DNA from: Natrialbaceae archaeon
GTDB taxonomy: Archaea > Halobacteriota > Halobacteria > Halobacteriales > Natrialbaceae
DNA: 8,090 nt
Reading direction: 5' to 3'
NCBI GenBank assembly: GCA_003552325.1
Contig: PUKM01000244.1
Location: 1-8,090 of the forward strand
The notes beneath the pieces were generated by a model, which saw only the letters and a program-made list of their open reading frames with translations, had not been told where the DNA came from and did not search any database. Position numbers and translations under genes: made by a program. Positions 6,052 to 8,090 of the stretch are shown here, piece after piece. Position 1 is the first letter of the stretch. Every line of letters begins with the position of its first letter.

Positions 6052-7155
6052 TCAGTGACCGTGGGTCGCCACCGGTGGCTCCTCGAGTGAGACGGCGCGC
6101 CCGGTTTCAGTCGAGCGGTAAATGGCGTCGATGACGCGTTGGACGGTCAGTGCCTCCTCGATGGTGTTCGTCTCCGGTTGGTCACCGGCGGCAACGGTTT
6201 CGAGGAAGTACCGATCTTGCTCGTAATGGCCCGTTACCGAATCGTCACCCGTCAGATGGGTGTCTGCGTAGTGGTCACAGCCCGCGGTGTCGGCCTGGAG
6301 AATCTCGAGGTCGGTCGATCCAATCTCGAACGATGCACCCGCACCGGTCCCACGGACGACGAAGTCCATGCTGGGTTCGCGGTTGGTCGCCCACCCGGCC
6401 TCGAGGGAGATCGTCTGCCCGTTGGCACAGCGGATCAGCGCGGTGACGGAGTCGTCGACCTCGTAGGTTTCAGCGCGGCCGTCCCAGTGGTCACCAAACC
6501 CATCGGGATCAGCGTACTCGCTCTGGGATCCGAACCCGGTTCGGGCGACACCGGAGACCTCGACAACCGTCGGGAAGTCGAGTGCGTAGAGCGCGAGGTC
6601 GATGGCGTGAACGCCGATGTCGAGCAGTGCGCCACCACCGGCGAGGTCGGCGTTGGTAAACCAGGAACCGGGGCCAGGAACGCCACGGCGACGAAGGTAG
6701 TTCGCTTCCACGTGCGTGAGGTCACCGAAGGTCCCTTGGGCTTTGTGCGCGTCGAACATCGCCATTGAGGCCGCGTGACGGTTGTGGAAGCCAACCATGC
6801 AGATTCCCGACGCAGCGTCGGCCGTCTCGACTAATTGTTCGGCGCTCTCGAGGGTGTGTGCGAGCGGCTTTTCCACGAGCACGTGTTTGCCGGCTCGCAG
6901 CGCTTCCGAGGAGATGGGTTCGTGGAACTTGTTTGGCGTCGTGACGACGACAGCGTCAACCGCCTCGTTCTGAATGAGATCCTCATGGGAGTCGTACGTT
7001 TCTGCCCCAAACTCGGCACCGAAGCGGTCACGCTGTTCCGAGACCAAATCCGCGCCGGCAACGATATCGGCCCCTTCTTTTTGCATGTTTCTCGCGTGGA
7101 GTTGTCCCATGCCACCGAGGCCGACGATGCCAATGGCGATGTCCTCGATACTCAT
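6052..7155 (-). CDS. Gfo/Idh/MocA-family sugar oxidoreductase
   Basis: A 367-residue NAD(P)-dependent dehydrogenase, probably oxidising a hydroxyl of a sugar, cyclitol or glycoside. The Rossmann domain opens with IGIVGLGGMG (GxGxxG at 12-17), and D36 after the second strand suggests NAD preference. The catalytic EKPLA is at 95-99. The C-terminal alpha/beta domain starts near 124, with GGGALLDIGVHAID at 173-186 supplying the conserved Asp179 and His183 of the active site. No signal peptide is seen, so it is cytoplasmic. The ATG at 7155 is chosen over an in-frame ATG at 7170 because a strong GGAGGT lies 6 bases before it. That motif would be inside the coding region if 7170 were used. It is divergent from a ThuA-family gene, the same family pairing as bacterial ThuB with ThuA. 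The natural substrate cannot be read from the sequence. Confidence 0.9.
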   Translation of the reverse strand: MSIEDIAIGIVGLGGMGQLHARNMQKEGADIVAGADLVSEQRDRFGAEFGAETYDSHEDLIQNEAVDAVVVTTPNKFHEPISSEALRAGKHVLVEKPLAHTLESAEQLVETADAASGICMVGFHNRHAASMAMFDAHKAQGTFGDLTHVEANYLRRRGVPGPGSWFTNADLAGGGALLDIGVHAIDLALYALDFPTVVEVSGVARTGFGSQSEYADPDGFGDHWDGRAETYEVDDSVTALIRCANGQTISLEAGWATNREPSMDFVVRGTGAGASFEIGSTDLEILQADTAGCDHYADTHLTGDDSVTGHYEQDRYFLETVAAGDQPETNTIEEALTVQRVIDAIYRSTETGRAVSLEEPPVATHGH

Positions 7156-7161
7156 TGAGTA

Positions 7162-7167
7162 ACCTCC
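7162..7167 (-). promoter_or_regulatory. Shine-Dalgarno site deciding the oxidoreductase start
   Basis: GGAGGT on the minus strand lies 6 bases before the ATG at 7155, an ideal spacing. A second in-frame ATG at 7170 immediately precedes this motif, so choosing 7170 would add five residues (MGGYS) that simply encode the Shine-Dalgarno site. Confidence 0.8.
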
Positions 7168-7296
7168 CATTGTGGGTCTCTGCGTCGCTGTGGTGTTCGA
7201 TCAATACGCCATTGACAACCAACCCCGCGCTGGCGTAACCAGTCCATACTGGAGAAGGAGCAGGCTAGGGAAATAAGGATTGTGACCCGCTACTCA

Positions 7297-7330
7297 CAAA
7301 TAATTTGAACAGTAATGCTCAAATTACTGT
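7297..7330. repeat. Overlapping palindromes, candidate shared operator
   Basis: Three perfect inverted repeats overlap here. CAAAT-A-ATTTG covers 7297-7307. TAATTTGA (7301-7308) pairs with TCAAATTA (7319-7326). ACAGTAAT (7309-7316) pairs with ATTACTGT (7323-7330). The block is far richer in A and T than the surrounding DNA and lies between the two predicted divergent promoters. Related half-sites recur downstream: TTTACTG at 7356-7362 and the palindrome GTAATTAC at 7368-7375. This layout suits a dimeric regulator acting on both genes; the regulator is not in the window. Confidence 0.5.
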
Positions 7331-7412
7331 GAAGACACCAGTTTCCTCCCGGATATTTACTGAATTTGTAATTACGGTACCTTCGAGGGACGCCAGGATC
7401 CACGGAGCTTTC

Positions 7413-7431
7413 AGGGTCGGGAATCGACCCT
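7413..7431 (+). promoter_or_regulatory. Perfect hairpin just before the ThuA start codon
   Basis: AGGGTCG (7413-7419) and CGACCCT (7425-7431) form a perfect 7-bp, mostly GC stem with loop GGAAT. The stem ends 6 bases before the ATG at 7438, where a Shine-Dalgarno site would normally lie, and no such site is present. It could control translation as an RNA structure or act as a DNA operator. Confidence 0.5.
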
Positions 7432-7437
7432 CGAGTC

Positions 7438-8090
7438 ATGGCACACGTCACGGTCTGGAACGAGTACCGCCACGAACAGCAGAGCGACGAGGTAGCCGAG
7501 GTGTATCCGGATGGGATTCACTCGACCATCGCCGATTTCCTCTCCGATGATCACGACGTCACGACGGCGACGCTCGAGGAGCCCGAACACGGTCTTACGG
7601 AAGCGGTCATAGAGGAGACGGACGTCCTCCTCTGGTGGGCCCATCTCGCTCACGACGAGGTCGAGGATGCAATCGTCGAACGCGTCCACGAGCGTGTGCT
7701 CGAGGGCATGGGTCTGATCGTCCTTCACTCCGGACATTACTCGAAGATCTTCAAGCGATTGCTCGGGACCACGTGCAGTCTCCAGTGGCGTGAGGACGAC
7801 GGCACAGAGCGGCTGTGGGTCGTCGACCCCGGCCACCCAATCGTCGACGGGATCGGCGAGTACATCGAACTACCGGAGACCGAAATGTACGGTGAGCCGT
7901 TCGACATTCCCGAACCCGACCGACTGGTGTTCACCAGCTGGTTCGAAGGCGGCGAGGTGTTCCGTAGCGGCTGTTGTTACCGTCGTGGCAGTGGCAAGAT
8001 CTTCTATTTCCGGCCGGGCCACGAGACGATTCCGATCTACGAAAACCCCGAGATTCAACGGGTCCTCGAGAACGCCGTCGACTGGGCGAC
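7438..8090 (+). CDS. ThuA-family protein, 3' end beyond the window
   Basis: An open frame of 217 complete codons with no stop before the right edge, so the C-terminus is missing. The sequence fits the ThuA family (Pfam PF06283; fold related to class I glutamine amidotransferases). It begins with a short strand and His-rich loop (MAHVTVWNEYRHEQ). LLWWAHLAHDEV lies near 64-75, the hallmark LIVLHSGHYSKIFKRLLG at 93-110, DPGHPIVDGI near 127-136, PETEMYGEPF near 143-152, and GSGKIFYFRPGHET near 185-198. The family is usually about 220-260 residues, so probably only the tail is lost. Bacterial ThuA acts with the Gfo/Idh/MocA-type dehydrogenase ThuB in disaccharide use through keto-sugars. The divergent oxidoreductase here supports a related job, but the substrate is unknown. 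The ATG has no Shine-Dalgarno site and follows a hairpin; no alternative start precedes it before an in-frame stop at 7369-7371. Confidence 0.88.
   Translation, partial: MAHVTVWNEYRHEQQSDEVAEVYPDGIHSTIADFLSDDHDVTTATLEEPEHGLTEAVIEETDVLLWWAHLAHDEVEDAIVERVHERVLEGMGLIVLHSGHYSKIFKRLLGTTCSLQWREDDGTERLWVVDPGHPIVDGIGEYIELPETEMYGEPFDIPEPDRLVFTSWFEGGEVFRSGCCYRRGSGKIFYFRPGHETIPIYENPEIQRVLENAVDWA

Larger units (their letters stand above)
7156..7437. promoter_or_regulatory. Divergent promoter region, oxidoreductase and ThuA genes
   Basis: This 282-base gap separates two diverging genes. For the oxidoreductase, CCTTATTTCCC on the minus strand (7278-7268) is a plausible TATA box, with a start near 7248 and a leader of about 90 bases. 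An inverted repeat CCAGT-4-ACTGG (7239-7252) covers that start. For the ThuA gene, GATATTTAC (7352-7360) is a plausible TATA box giving a leader of about 55 bases; an alternative is TTTGTAATTAC (7365-7375). An AT-rich island with several palindromes (7297-7330) sits between the two promoters. The region also holds the second CTAG of the window (7265-7268). TATA assignments are by eye. Confidence 0.5.

Noticed and set aside
6139..6768. Plus-strand open frame (209 codons) opposite the Gfo/Idh/MocA gene
   Set aside because: The minus strand here encodes a complete, motif-rich dehydrogenase; the plus frame has no recognisable domain.
7291..7314. Possible TrmB-type sugar regulator site (TACT ... 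AGTA)
   Set aside because: The spacing between TACT (7291-7294) and AGTA (7311-7314) is 16 bases, not the short spacer of known haloarchaeal TrmB sites.
7411..7836. Minus-strand open frame (141 codons) opposite the ThuA gene
   Set aside because: The plus strand carries clear ThuA motifs and stays open to the window edge. The minus frame is its shadow.
1..8090. tRNA, rRNA, CRISPR array, insertion sequence or att site
   Set aside because: No cloverleaf T-loop signature, no regularly spaced repeats, no transposase or integrase motifs and no terminal inverted or target-site repeats were found by eye.

Overview
The window reads as chromosomal DNA of a haloarchaeon (class Halobacteria). The supporting signs are GC-rich coding DNA, Asp/Glu-rich predicted proteins, very frequent CTCGAG, near absence of CTAG, archaeal TATA boxes with apparently leaderless starts, and a gene set (archaeal-type Mch, archaeal GTPBP1-like GTPase) that fits this group. 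The genus cannot be fixed from the sequence alone. No mobile element, CRISPR array, tRNA or rRNA was seen.

Left half, plus strand. An FAD/NAD(P)H oxidoreductase of the NDH-2 type (190-1344) is followed after 24 bases by a small-multidrug-export-family membrane protein (1369-1983), probably in one transcript. A 255-base non-coding stretch with several small inverted repeats follows. Then come a small membrane-anchored J-domain protein with an Arg-rich linker (2239-2778) and, behind its own strong TATA box, a GTPBP1-type translational GTPase (2863-4464).

Right half. Facing the GTPase is a minus-strand pair: mch (methenyl-tetrahydropterin cyclohydrolase, 5936 to 4989) and, 3 bases after its stop, an unrecognised 168-residue protein with a possible winged-helix C-terminus (4985 to 4479). 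Upstream on the same strand is a Gfo/Idh/MocA oxidoreductase (7155 to 6052). Divergent from it is a ThuA-family protein (7438 onward) that runs off the right edge without a stop.

The part most like an uncharacterised system is the divergent Gfo/Idh/MocA-ThuA pair. It matches the logic of bacterial ThuA/ThuB sugar oxidation. Its shared intergenic region carries an AT-rich island of overlapping palindromes between the two predicted promoters, and a perfect hairpin lies just before the ThuA start codon. Second is the tight mch plus 168-residue-protein pair, because the in vivo role of an Mch-type enzyme in a non-methanogen is an open question. The other genes look like ordinary haloarchaeal housekeeping or membrane functions.
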